Positions 18,254-26,832 of a DNA stretch of 64,000 nucleotides are shown piece by piece (within the stretch, counting starts at the first letter, position 1; each line of letters begins with the position of its first letter). The notes beneath the pieces are model-generated. The model did no database searches, had not been told where the DNA came from, and saw only the letters and a program-made list of their open reading frames with translations. The DNA is from Streptosporangium pseudovulgare (GTDB taxonomy: Bacteria; Actinomycetota; Actinomycetes; Streptosporangiales; Streptosporangiaceae): NCBI RefSeq assembly GCF_014648055.1, contig NZ_BMQJ01000001.1, positions 526,580 through 590,579 on the forward strand, given 5' to 3'. Made by a program: the position numbers and the translations under genes.

Positions 18254-18408
18254 TGCCCGCCACGGAACCGCGCCGCCCCTTCGAACCCTTCGCGCCTTTC
18301 GTGTCCTTCGTGTCCTTCGTGCCCTTCGTTCCCTTCGTGCCCTTCGTGCCCTTCGTGCCCTTCGTGCCCTTCGTGCCCTTCGAGCGGGAGGAGGTGGGTG
18401 GGCGATGA
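18253..18408 (+). CDS. 51-aa (Val-Pro-Phe)n micro-ORF translationally bridging narG and narH
   Basis: The ATG overlaps the narG stop (TGATG at 18251-18255) and the stop overlaps the narH start (CGATGA at 18403-18408), so ribosomes could pass from narG to narH through it. The product is MPATEPRRPF followed by tripeptides EPF, APF, VSF (x2), VPF (x7) and the tail EREEVGGR. The tail codons also hold the narH ribosome-binding site (GGAGGAGGTGG). There is no known family. It may encode nothing useful and act only as a coupling spacer. Because the repeat unit is 9 bp, copy-number change would keep the frame. I am moderately sure it is translated and unsure that the peptide has a function. Confidence 0.45.
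   Translation: MPATEPRRPFEPFAPFVSFVSFVPFVPFVPFVPFVPFVPFVPFEREEVGGR
18274..18381. repeat. 9-bp minisatellite (GTGCCCTTC), about 12 units, between narG and narH
   Basis: Head-to-tail 9-mers read RPF, EPF, APF, VSF, VSF, then seven VPF units. The downstream seven are nearly identical at DNA level (one GTT variant at 18328), while the upstream units are diverged, as expected for slipped-strand expansion from one side. Confidence 0.9.
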
Positions 18409-20135
18409 CCAGGGTCATGGCGCAGCTCGCCATGGTGATGAACCTCGACAAGTGCATCGGCTGCCACACCTGCTCGGTCACCTGCAAGCAGGCGTGGACC
18501 AACCGGGCCGGCGTCGAGTACGTCTGGTTCAACAACGTCGAGACCCGCCCCGGCCAGGGCTACCCGCGCACCTACCAGGACCAGGAGAAGTGGAGGGGCG
18601 GCTGGGAGCTGAACCGGCGCGGCCGGCTGCGCCTGCGGGCCGGCGGGCGGCTGCGCAAGCTGCTGTCCATCTTCGCCAACCCGCTGATGCCGTCGATCCA
18701 GGACTACTACGAGCCCTGGACCTACGACTACGACCGGCTGTTCTCCGCCCCCGCGCAGGAGGACACCCCGGTCGCGCGGCCCAGGTCGCTCATCACCGGC
18801 GAGGACACCAAGATCACCTGGAGCGCCAACTGGGACGACGACCTGGCCGGCGGGCCGGAGCTGGCGCCCGCCGACCCGGTGCTGCGCAAGATCTCGGAGG
18901 AGGTGAAACTGGACTTCGAGCGGGCGTTCATGTTCTACCTGCCGCGCATCTGCGAGCACTGCCTCAACCCCTCGTGCGTGGCCTCCTGCCCCTCCGGCGC
19001 GATGTACAAGCGTTCCGAGGACGGCATCGTCCTGGTGGACCAGGACCGCTGCCGCGGCTGGCGGATGTGCGTGACCGGCTGCCCGTACAAGAAGGTGTAC
19101 TTCAACCACCGCACCGGCAAGGCCGAGAAGTGCACCTTCTGCTACCCGCGGGTCGAGGTGGGCATCCCCACCGTCTGCTCCGAGACGTGCGTCGGGCGGC
19201 TGCGCTACATCGGCCTGCTGCTGTACGACGCCGACCGGGTCGCCGAGGCCGCCGCCGTACCGGACGAGAAGGACCTGTACGAGGCGCAGCGGAGCGTGCT
19301 GCTCGACCCGCACGACCCCGAGGTGATCGCGGCGGCCGGGGCGCAGGGCATCCCGGAGGACTGGCTGGAGGCCGCCCGCCGCTCCCCCGTGCACAAGCTG
19401 ATCTTCAAGTACGGCGTCGCGCTGCCGCTGCATCCGGAGTACCGGACGATGCCGATGGTCTGGTACATCCCGCCGCTGTCGCCGGTCGTCGACGCGCTGG
19501 CCGGCACCGGCCACGACGGCGAGGACGCCGGCAACCTGTTCGGCGCCATCGACGCGCTGCGCATCCCGATCGGCTACCTGGCCGGGCTGTTCACCGCCGG
19601 CGACCCCGAACCGGTGCGCGCGGTGCTGCGCAGGCTGGCGGCGATGCGCTCCCACATGCGGCGCGACAACCTCGGGCAGGAGCCGGACCCCTCGATCGCC
19701 GAGTCCGTCGGCATGACCGGCGAGCGGATCGAGGAGATGTACCGGCTGCTGGCCATCGCCGCCTACGACGAGCGCTACGTCATCCCCCGGGCACACGCCG
19801 AGCAGGGCGCTCGGCTGGAGGAGACGGCCACCGGCTGCAGTCTCGACGTCGAGGGCGGCCCCGGCATGGGCGGCCCGTTCGGCGAGGCGTCCGGCCGACC
19901 CGCTCCGGTCTCCGTGGAGACCTTCCACGCGCTCAAGGAACGGCAGACCACCGAAGGCCTGGCCGAGGCGGACCGGCTCCGCGGCCGGGTCAACCTCCTC
20001 AACTGGGACGGCAAGGGCGTCCCCGAGGGCCTCTTCCCCCGCCACGACGCCGGCCCCGGTCACGACGACGGTTCCCATCATGACGGTCCCCGTCACGACG
20101 ACGGCCCCCGCCACGATCACGAGAGGAAGTCATGA
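18405..20135 (+). CDS. narH: Respiratory nitrate reductase beta subunit (iron-sulfur)
   Basis: A 576-aa electron-transfer subunit. Ferredoxin-like cysteine sets start at NLDKCIGCHTCSVTCK (Cys17, 20, 23, 27). Others are ICEHCLNPSCVASCPSG, CRGWRMCVTGCPYKK (the Trp replacing a Cys is diagnostic of the [3Fe-4S] cluster) and CTFCYPRVEVGIPTVCSETC. Together they give three [4Fe-4S] and one [3Fe-4S] clusters. The last 30 residues form an unusual His/Asp-rich tail (RHDAGPGHDDGSHHDG...), encoded by a short DNA repeat. The stop overlaps the narJ start (ATGA at 20132). Confidence 0.96.
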   Translation: MTRVMAQLAMVMNLDKCIGCHTCSVTCKQAWTNRAGVEYVWFNNVETRPGQGYPRTYQDQEKWRGGWELNRRGRLRLRAGGRLRKLLSIFANPLMPSIQDYYEPWTYDYDRLFSAPAQEDTPVARPRSLITGEDTKITWSANWDDDLAGGPELAPADPVLRKISEEVKLDFERAFMFYLPRICEHCLNPSCVASCPSGAMYKRSEDGIVLVDQDRCRGWRMCVTGCPYKKVYFNHRTGKAEKCTFCYPRVEVGIPTVCSETCVGRLRYIGLLLYDADRVAEAAAVPDEKDLYEAQRSVLLDPHDPEVIAAAGAQGIPEDWLEAARRSPVHKLIFKYGVALPLHPEYRTMPMVWYIPPLSPVVDALAGTGHDGEDAGNLFGAIDALRIPIGYLAGLFTAGDPEPVRAVLRRLAAMRSHMRRDNLGQEPDPSIAESVGMTGERIEEMYRLLAIAAYDERYVIPRAHAEQGARLEETATGCSLDVEGGPGMGGPFGEASGRPAPVSVETFHALKERQTTEGLAEADRLRGRVNLLNWDGKGVPEGLFPRHDAGPGHDDGSHHDGPRHDDGPRHDHERKS

Positions 20136-20758
20136 GCGCTCTCGACGACGCCGGGCTGCGCACCGTCCACATGGTGGCCTCGGTGCTGCTCGGCTACCCC
20201 GACGAACGGCTGTACGAGGCACGTCCGCTCCTTTCGAAGTCGGTGGAGACGCTCCCCTTCGGGGAGGTCCGCGCCCGGCTGGCCGCCTTCCTCCGCCACG
20301 TCGAATCCACCCCGCGGCGGGAGCTGGAGGCGCACTACGTGGCGACGTTCGACCTGAAACGGCGCTGCTGCCCGTACCTGACGTACTACACCTACGGCGA
20401 CACCCGCAGGCGCGGCGCGGCGCTGCTGCGGTTCAGGCACGCGGTCCGCGCGGCGGGGTTCGACCTCTCCGGCGAGGAGCTGCCCGACCACCTGGCGGTG
20501 GTGTGCGAACTGTCGGCGCGCGGCGCCGCCGGGCCCGCCATGCGGCTGCTGCGCGAGCACCGCGCGGGCCTGGAGGTGCTCACCCGGGCTCTGCGGGAGG
20601 AGGGGTCGCCGTACGCCGACGTCGTGGCCGCGGTGCAGGCGACCCTTCCACCGGCCCGCCCGTGGGAGCGGGAGACGGCGCTGCGCCTGGCGGCCGAGGG
20701 ACCGCCCGCCGAGGAGGTCGGGCTGGAGCCCTACTCGATCGCGGGAGGCGACCGGTGA
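20132..20758 (+). CDS. narJ: Nitrate reductase assembly chaperone NarJ
   Basis: A 208-aa TorD/DmsD-type chaperone that binds NarG during insertion of molybdenum cofactor and FS0. The conserved segment AHYVATFDLKRRCCPYLTYYTYGD is present at about residues 67-90. ELPDHLAVVCELSA follows, the typical NarJ core. It is coupled by ATGA to narH and by GTGA to narI. A diverged paralogue lies at 21878. Confidence 0.94.
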   Translation: MSALDDAGLRTVHMVASVLLGYPDERLYEARPLLSKSVETLPFGEVRARLAAFLRHVESTPRRELEAHYVATFDLKRRCCPYLTYYTYGDTRRRGAALLRFRHAVRAAGFDLSGEELPDHLAVVCELSARGAAGPAMRLLREHRAGLEVLTRALREEGSPYADVVAAVQATLPPARPWERETALRLAAEGPPAEEVGLEPYSIAGGDR

Positions 20759-21483
20759 ACGCCCTGGACACGGCGCTGTGGGTGGTGGCCCCCTATGTGG
20801 CGCTGACCGTGTTCGCGCTCGGTCACGTGTGGCGCTACCGCTACGACAGGTTCGGCTGGACCACGCGCTCGTCGCAGATGTACGAGTCCCGGCTGCTGCG
20901 GGCCGGCAGCCCGCTGTTCCACTTCGGCCTGCTCCTGGTGATCCTCGGCCACGTCGGCGGGCTGGTGGTCCCCAAGGGCTGGACCGAGGCCGCCGGGGTG
21001 AGCGAGACGGCCTACCACGTCACGGCCGTCGTGCTCGGCACGCTGGCGGGCGTGGCGACCGTGGGCGGCCTGGCGATCCTGGTCTACCGGCGCCGTACCG
21101 TCGGCCCGGTGTTCACCGCCACGACCCGCAACGACAAGCTCATGTACGCGGTCCTCGCCCTGACCCTCGCGCTCGGCCTGGCCGCGACGGTCGTGGCCAA
21201 CGTCCTCGGCGGCGGCTACGACTACCGCACGACGATCTCCCCGTGGTTCCGGTCGATCTTCTTCTTCCGTCCCGAGGGGGAGCTGATGGCGGGCGCCCCG
21301 CCGCTGTTCCGGCTGCACGCGCTCAGCGCGCTGGTGCTGTTCGCGATCTGGCCGTTCACCCGGCTGGTCCACGCGCTCACCGCGCCGGTCGGCTATCTCA
21401 CCCGCCCCTACATCGTCTACCGCAGCCGGGACGACCGGCGCGGCCTGGCGGAGCCCCGGCGCGGGTGGGAACCGACCCGCTGA
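20755..21483 (+). CDS. narI: Respiratory nitrate reductase gamma subunit (cytochrome b)
   Basis: A 242-aa, five-helix membrane anchor that oxidises menaquinol and carries two b-type hemes. Heme-ligand histidines are visible in LFHFGLLLVILGHVGG (helix 2) and RLHALSALVLFAIWPFTRLVHAL (last helix). The start is the GTG that overlaps the narJ stop. It ends the narKGHJI operon. The following 390 bases are non-coding up to a second promoter. Confidence 0.95.
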   Translation: MNALDTALWVVAPYVALTVFALGHVWRYRYDRFGWTTRSSQMYESRLLRAGSPLFHFGLLLVILGHVGGLVVPKGWTEAAGVSETAYHVTAVVLGTLAGVATVGGLAILVYRRRTVGPVFTATTRNDKLMYAVLALTLALGLAATVVANVLGGGYDYRTTISPWFRSIFFFRPEGELMAGAPPLFRLHALSALVLFAIWPFTRLVHALTAPVGYLTRPYIVYRSRDDRRGLAEPRRGWEPTR

Positions 21484-21662
21484 CGGACCCGCTGACGGAC
21501 CCGCGGGCCGCACGGCGGGCGGGCGTCCGCCGTACGGCCCGCCGCGCCGCCACCCGTCGCGCCGCCCCTCGTCGCCCCGCCTCTCGCCGTCTTGCTTCTC
21601 GCCGCGCCGCCTCTCGTCGCGCCGTCGACCGTGCCACCGGATATTTCCTGCTTTATGTGAAC
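21484..21662. other. Low-complexity spacer after narI
   Basis: No gene is visible. The region starts with a short TGACGGACCCGC duplication. A pyrimidine-rich stretch of CGCCGCGCCGCCTCTCGTCG-like near-repeats follows (21525-21630), then an AT-richer piece (ATATTTCCTGCTTTATG) leading into the promoter of the second narJ. Confidence 0.5.
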
Positions 21663-21738
21663 TTAAGGACTTTGGTCCCAGGCAGCCCGACCAAAGACTC
21701 TGCCGCGCCGACCGGCCGTCCGGGAAAGCTGATCCCCG
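21663..21738 (+). promoter_or_regulatory. Paired DosR/DevR-like boxes, paralogous to the narK promoter
   Basis: Box 1 (21663-21682) has the core GGACTTTGGTCCC, a near-consensus DosR box. Box 2 (21689-21698) is GACCAAAGAC, in inverted orientation and exactly 21 bases away centre to centre. Thirty bases after the start of box 2 lies TCCGGGAAAGCTGATCCCCG (21719-21738). It matches the narK upstream element at the same distance with 17 of 20 identities. The shared layout implies a duplicated promoter and common regulation. Confidence 0.6.
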
Positions 21739-21877
21739 CATGTACGACGCCACAGGGTCCGGAAGGGATTCCCACGATGATGACCGCCCGACAGGTCGCC
21801 CGGGAGAGAACCGGACGAGGACCGTCGGCCGCGCCGGCACCGGCGCCGGCACGAGCCGCGACGGGCGCCGCGTCGTC

Positions 21878-22495
21878 ATGAGCGTTCTCGACGGCGGGGT
21901 GCGCACCGCCCACATGGTCGCCTCGGTACTGCTCGGACGGCCCGACGAGGGAATGCGGGAGGCGTGGCCGCTCCTGGCGAGGTCGGTCGCCACGCTCCCC
22001 TTCGGCGAGGTCCGCAACCGGCTGACCGCCTTCCTCGTCCACGTGGCGGCCACGTCCCAGACCGCCCTGGAGGCGCATCACGCCGCGGTGCTCGGCCCGG
22101 GGCGCAGCCGCCGGTTCCGCCTGGCCTCCCATTCCCCCGGCGACGCGGCCGGACGCCAGGAGGCTCTGCACCGGTTCGAGGACGCTTTCCGCACCGCGGG
22201 ATTCGGCCTGTCCGGCGAGGAGCCGGCCGACCACCTGGCGGCGGTGTGCGAGCTGTCGGCCCGCGGCGCCGTGGAGCCGGCCGTGCAGCTGCTGCGCGAG
22301 CACCGCGCGGGCCTGGCGGAACTGCGCGGGGAACTGGAGGAGGAGGGGTCGCCGTACGCCCACATCGTGGCCGCGGTGCAGGCGACCATTCCCCCGGCCG
22401 GCCCGCGCGCGACGCCCGGTGCCCTGCGTCGCGCGGAGCCGGTTCACCGCCTGGTGACGCCGTACGGTGAACCGGCCCGGTTCACCACCCGGTGA
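21878..22495 (+). CDS. Diverged NarJ paralogue
   Basis: A 205-aa protein clearly homologous to the narJ product at 20132. Shared stretches are VRTAHMVASVLLGRPDE, LPFGEVRNRLTAFL, DHLAAVCELSARGA and LLREHRAGLAEL, and the copies align end to end. The core that follows AHYVATFDL in narJ (KRRCCPYLTYYTYGD) is replaced by GPGRSRRFRLASHSPGD, so the most conserved chaperone motif is lost. It is either a decaying duplicate or a chaperone retuned to another partner. It has its own DosR-type promoter. The ATG at 21878 matches the narJ start; upstream in-frame codons are promoter sequence. Confidence 0.78.
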   Translation: MSVLDGGVRTAHMVASVLLGRPDEGMREAWPLLARSVATLPFGEVRNRLTAFLVHVAATSQTALEAHHAAVLGPGRSRRFRLASHSPGDAAGRQEALHRFEDAFRTAGFGLSGEEPADHLAAVCELSARGAVEPAVQLLREHRAGLAELRGELEEEGSPYAHIVAAVQATIPPAGPRATPGALRRAEPVHRLVTPYGEPARFTTR

Positions 22496-22529
22496 CGCCG
22501 GGAAGCCGGTCGAGGGGGACGGGTACGGG

Positions 22530-22691
22530 TCAGGCGGGCGCGAGGCGCTCGGCGGCCATGTCGCGCAGCCGGTCGGCGAACGCGAGCGCCTGCTCGGGCG
22601 TCATGCGCGGCTCGGGACCGACGTAGAAGACCACGATGTCGCCGTTGGGGGACGTCGTGGCCGCGAACGGGAGCGAAGGTGAGATGACCAT
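22530..22691 (-). CDS. Small hypothetical protein, 53 aa
   Basis: The product is MVISPSLPFAATTSPNGDIV, then VFYVGPEPRMTPEQALAFADRLRDMAAERLAPA, a plausible small globular protein with a C-terminal amphipathic helix. It resembles short actinobacterial proteins of unknown function. It is convergent with the narJ paralogue and preceded by an AT-richer 50-base promoter-like region. No ribosome-binding site is obvious. Confidence 0.5.
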   Translation of the reverse strand: MVISPSLPFAATTSPNGDIVVFYVGPEPRMTPEQALAFADRLRDMAAERLAPA

Positions 22692-22762
22692 GATGCGATC
22701 ATTCTTGCCTGCCCCACCGACATTTCGCAGTTCGTTTAACCCGCCGCGACCGCTTCCGCTCG

Positions 22763-25303
22763 TCAGGACACCGTGCAGGGCGTGCCGTTCAGGGTGAACG
22801 CGGCCGGGGCCGGGTTGCCGGCGCCGTAGGAGCCGTTGAACCCGATGCCGGTCGAGGCGCCGGGGGCGAGGGAGGCGTTCCACGACAGGCTCGTCGCGGT
22901 GACGGCGGCTCCCGACTGCGACCAGGTCGCCGACCAGCCCTGGGTGACGCGCTGGTCGCCGGGGAAGGTGAACCGCAGCGTCCAGCCGTTGATCGCGGAG
23001 GTTCCGGTGTTGGCGACGGTGACGGTGGCCCCGAAGCCCCCGCCGCCCCAGTCGCCGGCGGCGTAGGTGACCCGGCAGCCGCTTCCGCCGTTCCCGCCGC
23101 TCGTGGTGACGTTCACCGTGCCGGACCGGGGCGAGCGGTTGCCCGCCGCGTCGCGCGCGTAGACCGCGAACGTGTACGCGGTGCCCGCGGACAGGCCGGT
23201 GACCGTCGCCGAGGGGGTCGCCGGTGTCGCCACCGTGGTCTCGGTCGTGCCCTGCACCCGTACGACGTCATAGGCCGTCACGCCGACGTCATCGCTCGAC
23301 GCCGCCCAGGACAGTGTGACCTGGGAGGACGTCACCCCCGACGCGGCCGGCGCGCCGGGCGCGGACGGCGGGGCGGTGTCGGCGGGCGAGTCCCGGTAGG
23401 TCAGCCCGTGGCCGTAGGGGAAGAGCGGTGTCTTGCCGTCCCCGTCGTTGATCGGCTGCTGGCTCACGTCGCCCATCCAGGTCATCGGCAGCTTCCCGGT
23501 GGGCTTGACCGCTCCGAACAGGACGTCGGCGACGCCCCGCCCCTCGGTGCCCGGCAGCCACGAGGCCACCAGGGCGTCCCAGCCGGGCAGCTGGGCGGCG
23601 ATGTCCAGCGGGCGGCCCGAGACCAGCACCACGACCAGCGGCACCCCGGCCTGGCGCAGCGTGTCGAGGGTGCGCAGGTCCGTGGCGTCCAGGCCCATGG
23701 ATCCGGTGCGGTCGCCCTGGCCCTCGGCGTACGGGGTCTCGCCCACCACGGCGATCGCGGCCCGGTAGGAGCCGTCGACGCCGCTGCCGTCGCGGCTGTA
23801 GGTCACCGTCGCCGCCGAGCCGACGGTGTCGCGGATGCCCTGCAGGATGGTGGTGCCGGGGGTGATGTTCCCCGGGGAGCCCTGCCAGGAGACGGTCCAG
23901 CCGCCGCTCTGAATGCCGATGTCGTCGGCGCTCCTCCCCGCGACGAAGATCTTTCCGCCGGAGGCGGCCAGCGGCAGGACGTTCCCGCTGTTCTTCAGCA
24001 GCACCTGCGACTTCGCCACCGCCTGGCGGGCCAGGGCGCGGTGCGCCGCGCCGCCCACGGTGGAGGTGTAGGACCGGTCGGTCAGCGGCTTCTCGAAGAG
24101 GCCCAGCTCGAACTTCTTCGTGAGGACGCGCCGGACGGCATCGTCCACCCGTGAGGTCGCCACCCGCCCGGCCTGCACCTCGGCCCGCAGCAGGGTGATG
24201 AACTGCTTCCACGCCTGGGGCTCCATCACCATGTCGACGCCGGCGTTGACCGCGGTGCGCACGTCGGTGGCCGACAGCCCCTGGGCGCCGTCGATCTGGT
24301 CCACGCCGTTCCAGTCGGAGACGACGATCCCGGTGAAGCCCAGCTCGCCCTTGAGCACGGAGGTGATCAGGTACCGGTCGCCGTGCGTCTTCACGCCGTT
24401 CCAGCTGCTGAACGAGACCATCACCGAGCCCACCCCGCGTTCCACCGCGGCCTTGAACGGCGGCAGATGGATCGCCCGCAGCTCGGCCTCGGTCAGCCGG
24501 GTGTCACCCTGGTCGTCCCCGCCGATCGTGCCGCCGTCGCCGACGTAGTGCTTGGCGGTGGCCATCACCGAGGCCGGGCCGCCCAGCTCCGGCCCCTGCA
24601 GGCCGGTGACGATCGTCGTCATCGACGAGGGGAGCTCGGGCAGCTCGCCGAACGACTCGTAGGTGCGTCCCCACCGGTCGTCGCGTGCCACGCACACGCA
24701 GGGGGCGAAGTTCCAGTCGACGCCCGTGCCGGAAACCTCCTCTGCGACCGCCCGGCCGATCTGCCGCACCAGCTCGGGGTCCCGGGTGGCGCCGAGCCCG
24801 ATGTTGTGGGGGAAGATCGTGGCGCCGACCACGTTGTTGTGGCCGTGCACCGCGTCCACGCCGTAGACGAGGGGGACGCCCAGCGGCGTGGCGAGAGCGG
24901 CCCGCTGGAAGCCGTCGTACATGTCGGCCCAGGAGGCGGCGTTGTTCGGGGAGGGCGCCGAGCCGCCGCCGGACAGCAGGGAGCCCAGCCGGTAGGCGGT
25001 GATGTCGGCGGCCGTGACGGAGCCGCGTTCCGCCTGGGTCATCTGGCCGATCTTCTCGTCCAGTGTCATCCGCGAGAGCAGGTCGGCGACCCGGGTCGCC
25101 ACCGGCAGGGACGGGTCGCGGTAGGGCTCCCCCGCCGCGGCCCGGAGCGCGGCACCCGTTCCCGTCCCGGAGCCCGAACCGGACGCGGCTCCGGCCGCGG
25201 CCGTGGTGGTCGCCGCGGGGATCGACATCCCTGCGGCCAGCAGCGCGGCGGCGAGCACGGCGCGGAGCCGGGCCCGACGGCCGGACGGGAGGGAGATGCG
25301 CAC
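22763..25303 (-). CDS. Secreted GH3 beta-glucosidase with Fn3 and CBM2
   Basis: An 846-aa extracellular glycosidase. The signal peptide spans about residues 1-38. The GH3 N-domain includes KHYVGDGGT and the nucleophile Asp330 in GIVVSDWNG. The GH3 C-domain follows to about residue 640. A fibronectin-III domain starts at about 648 (PPSAPGAPAASGVTSSQVTLSW). A C-terminal CBM2 cellulose-binding module is bracketed by two cysteines (CRVTYAAGDW ... GTPCTVS). It cleaves terminal beta-glucosyl units from cello-oligosaccharides. It lies just downstream of a GH12 endoglucanase with the same CBM type, a cellulose-degrading pair. No perfect CebR/CelR palindrome was found upstream. Confidence 0.94.
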   Translation of the reverse strand: MRISLPSGRRARLRAVLAAALLAAGMSIPAATTTAAAGAASGSGSGTGTGAALRAAAGEPYRDPSLPVATRVADLLSRMTLDEKIGQMTQAERGSVTAADITAYRLGSLLSGGGSAPSPNNAASWADMYDGFQRAALATPLGVPLVYGVDAVHGHNNVVGATIFPHNIGLGATRDPELVRQIGRAVAEEVSGTGVDWNFAPCVCVARDDRWGRTYESFGELPELPSSMTTIVTGLQGPELGGPASVMATAKHYVGDGGTIGGDDQGDTRLTEAELRAIHLPPFKAAVERGVGSVMVSFSSWNGVKTHGDRYLITSVLKGELGFTGIVVSDWNGVDQIDGAQGLSATDVRTAVNAGVDMVMEPQAWKQFITLLRAEVQAGRVATSRVDDAVRRVLTKKFELGLFEKPLTDRSYTSTVGGAAHRALARQAVAKSQVLLKNSGNVLPLAASGGKIFVAGRSADDIGIQSGGWTVSWQGSPGNITPGTTILQGIRDTVGSAATVTYSRDGSGVDGSYRAAIAVVGETPYAEGQGDRTGSMGLDATDLRTLDTLRQAGVPLVVVLVSGRPLDIAAQLPGWDALVASWLPGTEGRGVADVLFGAVKPTGKLPMTWMGDVSQQPINDGDGKTPLFPYGHGLTYRDSPADTAPPSAPGAPAASGVTSSQVTLSWAASSDDVGVTAYDVVRVQGTTETTVATPATPSATVTGLSAGTAYTFAVYARDAAGNRSPRSGTVNVTTSGGNGGSGCRVTYAAGDWGGGGFGATVTVANTGTSAINGWTLRFTFPGDQRVTQGWSATWSQSGAAVTATSLSWNASLAPGASTGIGFNGSYGAGNPAPAAFTLNGTPCTVS

Positions 25304-25406
25304 TTCGGTCCCTTCGATGGGTCGTCGGCGGGGTGGGCGGCGTGCCGGTCGGCGGAACGGCCCGGGGGGGGTACGGCGAGCGCGCGTGCCGCACCCCCGG
25401 GCCGGG

Positions 25407-26531
25407 TCAGGACGCGGCGCAGGTGTAGCCGGAGGGCACCTGGACGCCGCCGCCGGGACGGGTGACCTGGAAGCCGAAGCTCGCCTTGGCGCCGGGCGCG
25501 AGGGAGCCGTTGTGGCTCGCGTTGCGAGCGGTGACGGTCTGCCCGCTGGTGGTCACGGTGGCGTTCCAGGAGCCGGAGAGCGTGTGCCCGGCCGGGAGGG
25601 TGAAGGTGACGGTCCAGCCGCTGGTCGGAGCGGAGCCGGTGTTGGTGACGGTGACCGGATCGACGACGTAGCCGTTGTACCACTGGGCCGGGGCGGTCCC
25701 GGCGGCCGAGCAGCCGCCCCCGCCGTTCCCGGGGTCGCCGCCGTCGCTCCCGCCGACGCTGTAGGAGAAGTTGTTCACCGCCAGGCCGGTCTGGCCCACC
25801 CACGGCTCGAAGCCCACCTGGACGCTGGTGAGGTACCACGACCGCTGGGCGTAGCCGCGGTTGATCGCGTCGTCGGCGAAGGTGCGCACGGCGAAGCCGA
25901 TCGAGTTCGTCGCCGAGGTGCGGACGTAGGAGATCACGTTCCAGCCGATGTTGCCGTACCAGACCTCCCAGGTGGCCCCGGCGAGGCTGACCGTGCCCAC
26001 CCGCGAGCCGACCGGCTGGATCGGCCCCGCGCGGTTGAGCCACACCATGATCTCGGCGCCGGTGTTCTGGCCGTCGGTCCGCGGGGTCGGATCGAACCAG
26101 ATGTCGTAGGCGGCGTCGTACACCCCGCTGCCGGGGTAGGTCATGCTGACGCTGGTCTGGACGCCGTTGAACCGGCTGTCGCTGGCCCGCATCGGCAGGC
26201 CGCTGCCGGAGGTGCAGTTGGCGTAGTGGCAGCCGGCGTAGATCGACGGGTACGAGCCCGGCGCGCCGTTCGTCGGTTTGTTGTGGCTCGCCTGGGTGAC
26301 GGTGAAGCCGGTACTCGTGACGTTGATGCACTGGGTCGTGTCGTCGCCCCAGTTGTTGTTCTGGACGATGTACCTGCCGTTCTGGATGGTGGTCGAGCCG
26401 TACTTCTCGCAGATGGTCGTGTCGGCGCGTGCCGGGGCGGTGACCGCTCCCGCCGCGAGGACCAGGCCGAGCGCGGCGAGGATCACCGCGACGGCCCGGC
26501 TCATGCCGCGTCGTTCTCTCGTGTCCGTCAT
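25407..26531 (-). CDS. Secreted GH12 endoglucanase with CBM2
   Basis: A 374-aa extracellular endo-beta-1,4-glucanase. The signal peptide is MTDTRERRGMSRAVAVILAA plus LGLVLAAGAVTAPARA. The GH12 catalytic domain has the nucleophile Glu in GAEIMVWLN and the acid/base Glu in VGFEPWVGQTG. After a Gly-rich linker there is a CBM2 (CSAAGTAPAQWYNGYVV ... GYTCAAS) with paired terminal cysteines. The ATG at 26531 was chosen over an upstream in-frame start at 26612 because it gives a clean signal peptide and a nearby GGAG. It is 103 bases upstream of the GH3 gene. Confidence 0.93.
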   Translation of the reverse strand: MTDTRERRGMSRAVAVILAALGLVLAAGAVTAPARADTTICEKYGSTTIQNGRYIVQNNNWGDDTTQCINVTSTGFTVTQASHNKPTNGAPGSYPSIYAGCHYANCTSGSGLPMRASDSRFNGVQTSVSMTYPGSGVYDAAYDIWFDPTPRTDGQNTGAEIMVWLNRAGPIQPVGSRVGTVSLAGATWEVWYGNIGWNVISYVRTSATNSIGFAVRTFADDAINRGYAQRSWYLTSVQVGFEPWVGQTGLAVNNFSYSVGGSDGGDPGNGGGGCSAAGTAPAQWYNGYVVDPVTVTNTGSAPTSGWTVTFTLPAGHTLSGSWNATVTTSGQTVTARNASHNGSLAPGAKASFGFQVTRPGGGVQVPSGYTCAAS

Positions 26532-26750
26532 GGTGCGCTGCTCCGGGGGTCGCGAACGTCTGTGGGGTCCCTCCTGCACGACGCACCATAAAGTCCGGTC
26601 TCTTCGCTGCAAACGGTCGCCCGGTCGTACCGCGCCGCGTCCGGCCGGTCACCAGGTGCGATCCTCACCGGCGGGTCGCGGGTCCCGTGAAAATTTCAGC
26701 CTCCACCCGGCCGAAAGCCGCCGGAAGCCCGCCGGAGGCCCGGGGCCGCC

Positions 26751-26832
26751 GCCCCGGGGCTCAGTGCTCCGGGCTCACCGCCCCGGGGCTCAGCGCTCCA
26801 GACTCACCGCCCCGGGGCTCAGCGCTCCGGGC
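26751..26832. repeat. 29-bp tandem repeat, 2.8 copies, running into the Nudix stop
   Basis: Units of GCCCCGGGGCTCAGCGCTCC plus nine bases begin at 26751, 26780 and 26809, and the third contributes the last codons of the Nudix gene. The rest of the 287-base gap to the GH12 gene shows no gene. Confidence 0.75.

Noticed and set aside
18274..18381. CRISPR array
   Set aside because: Units are contiguous 9-mers without spacers; it is a minisatellite.
22763..26600. CebR/CelR operator (TGGGAGCGCTCCCA type) in the cellulase region
   Set aside because: No perfect or near-perfect copy was found upstream of either glycosidase gene.
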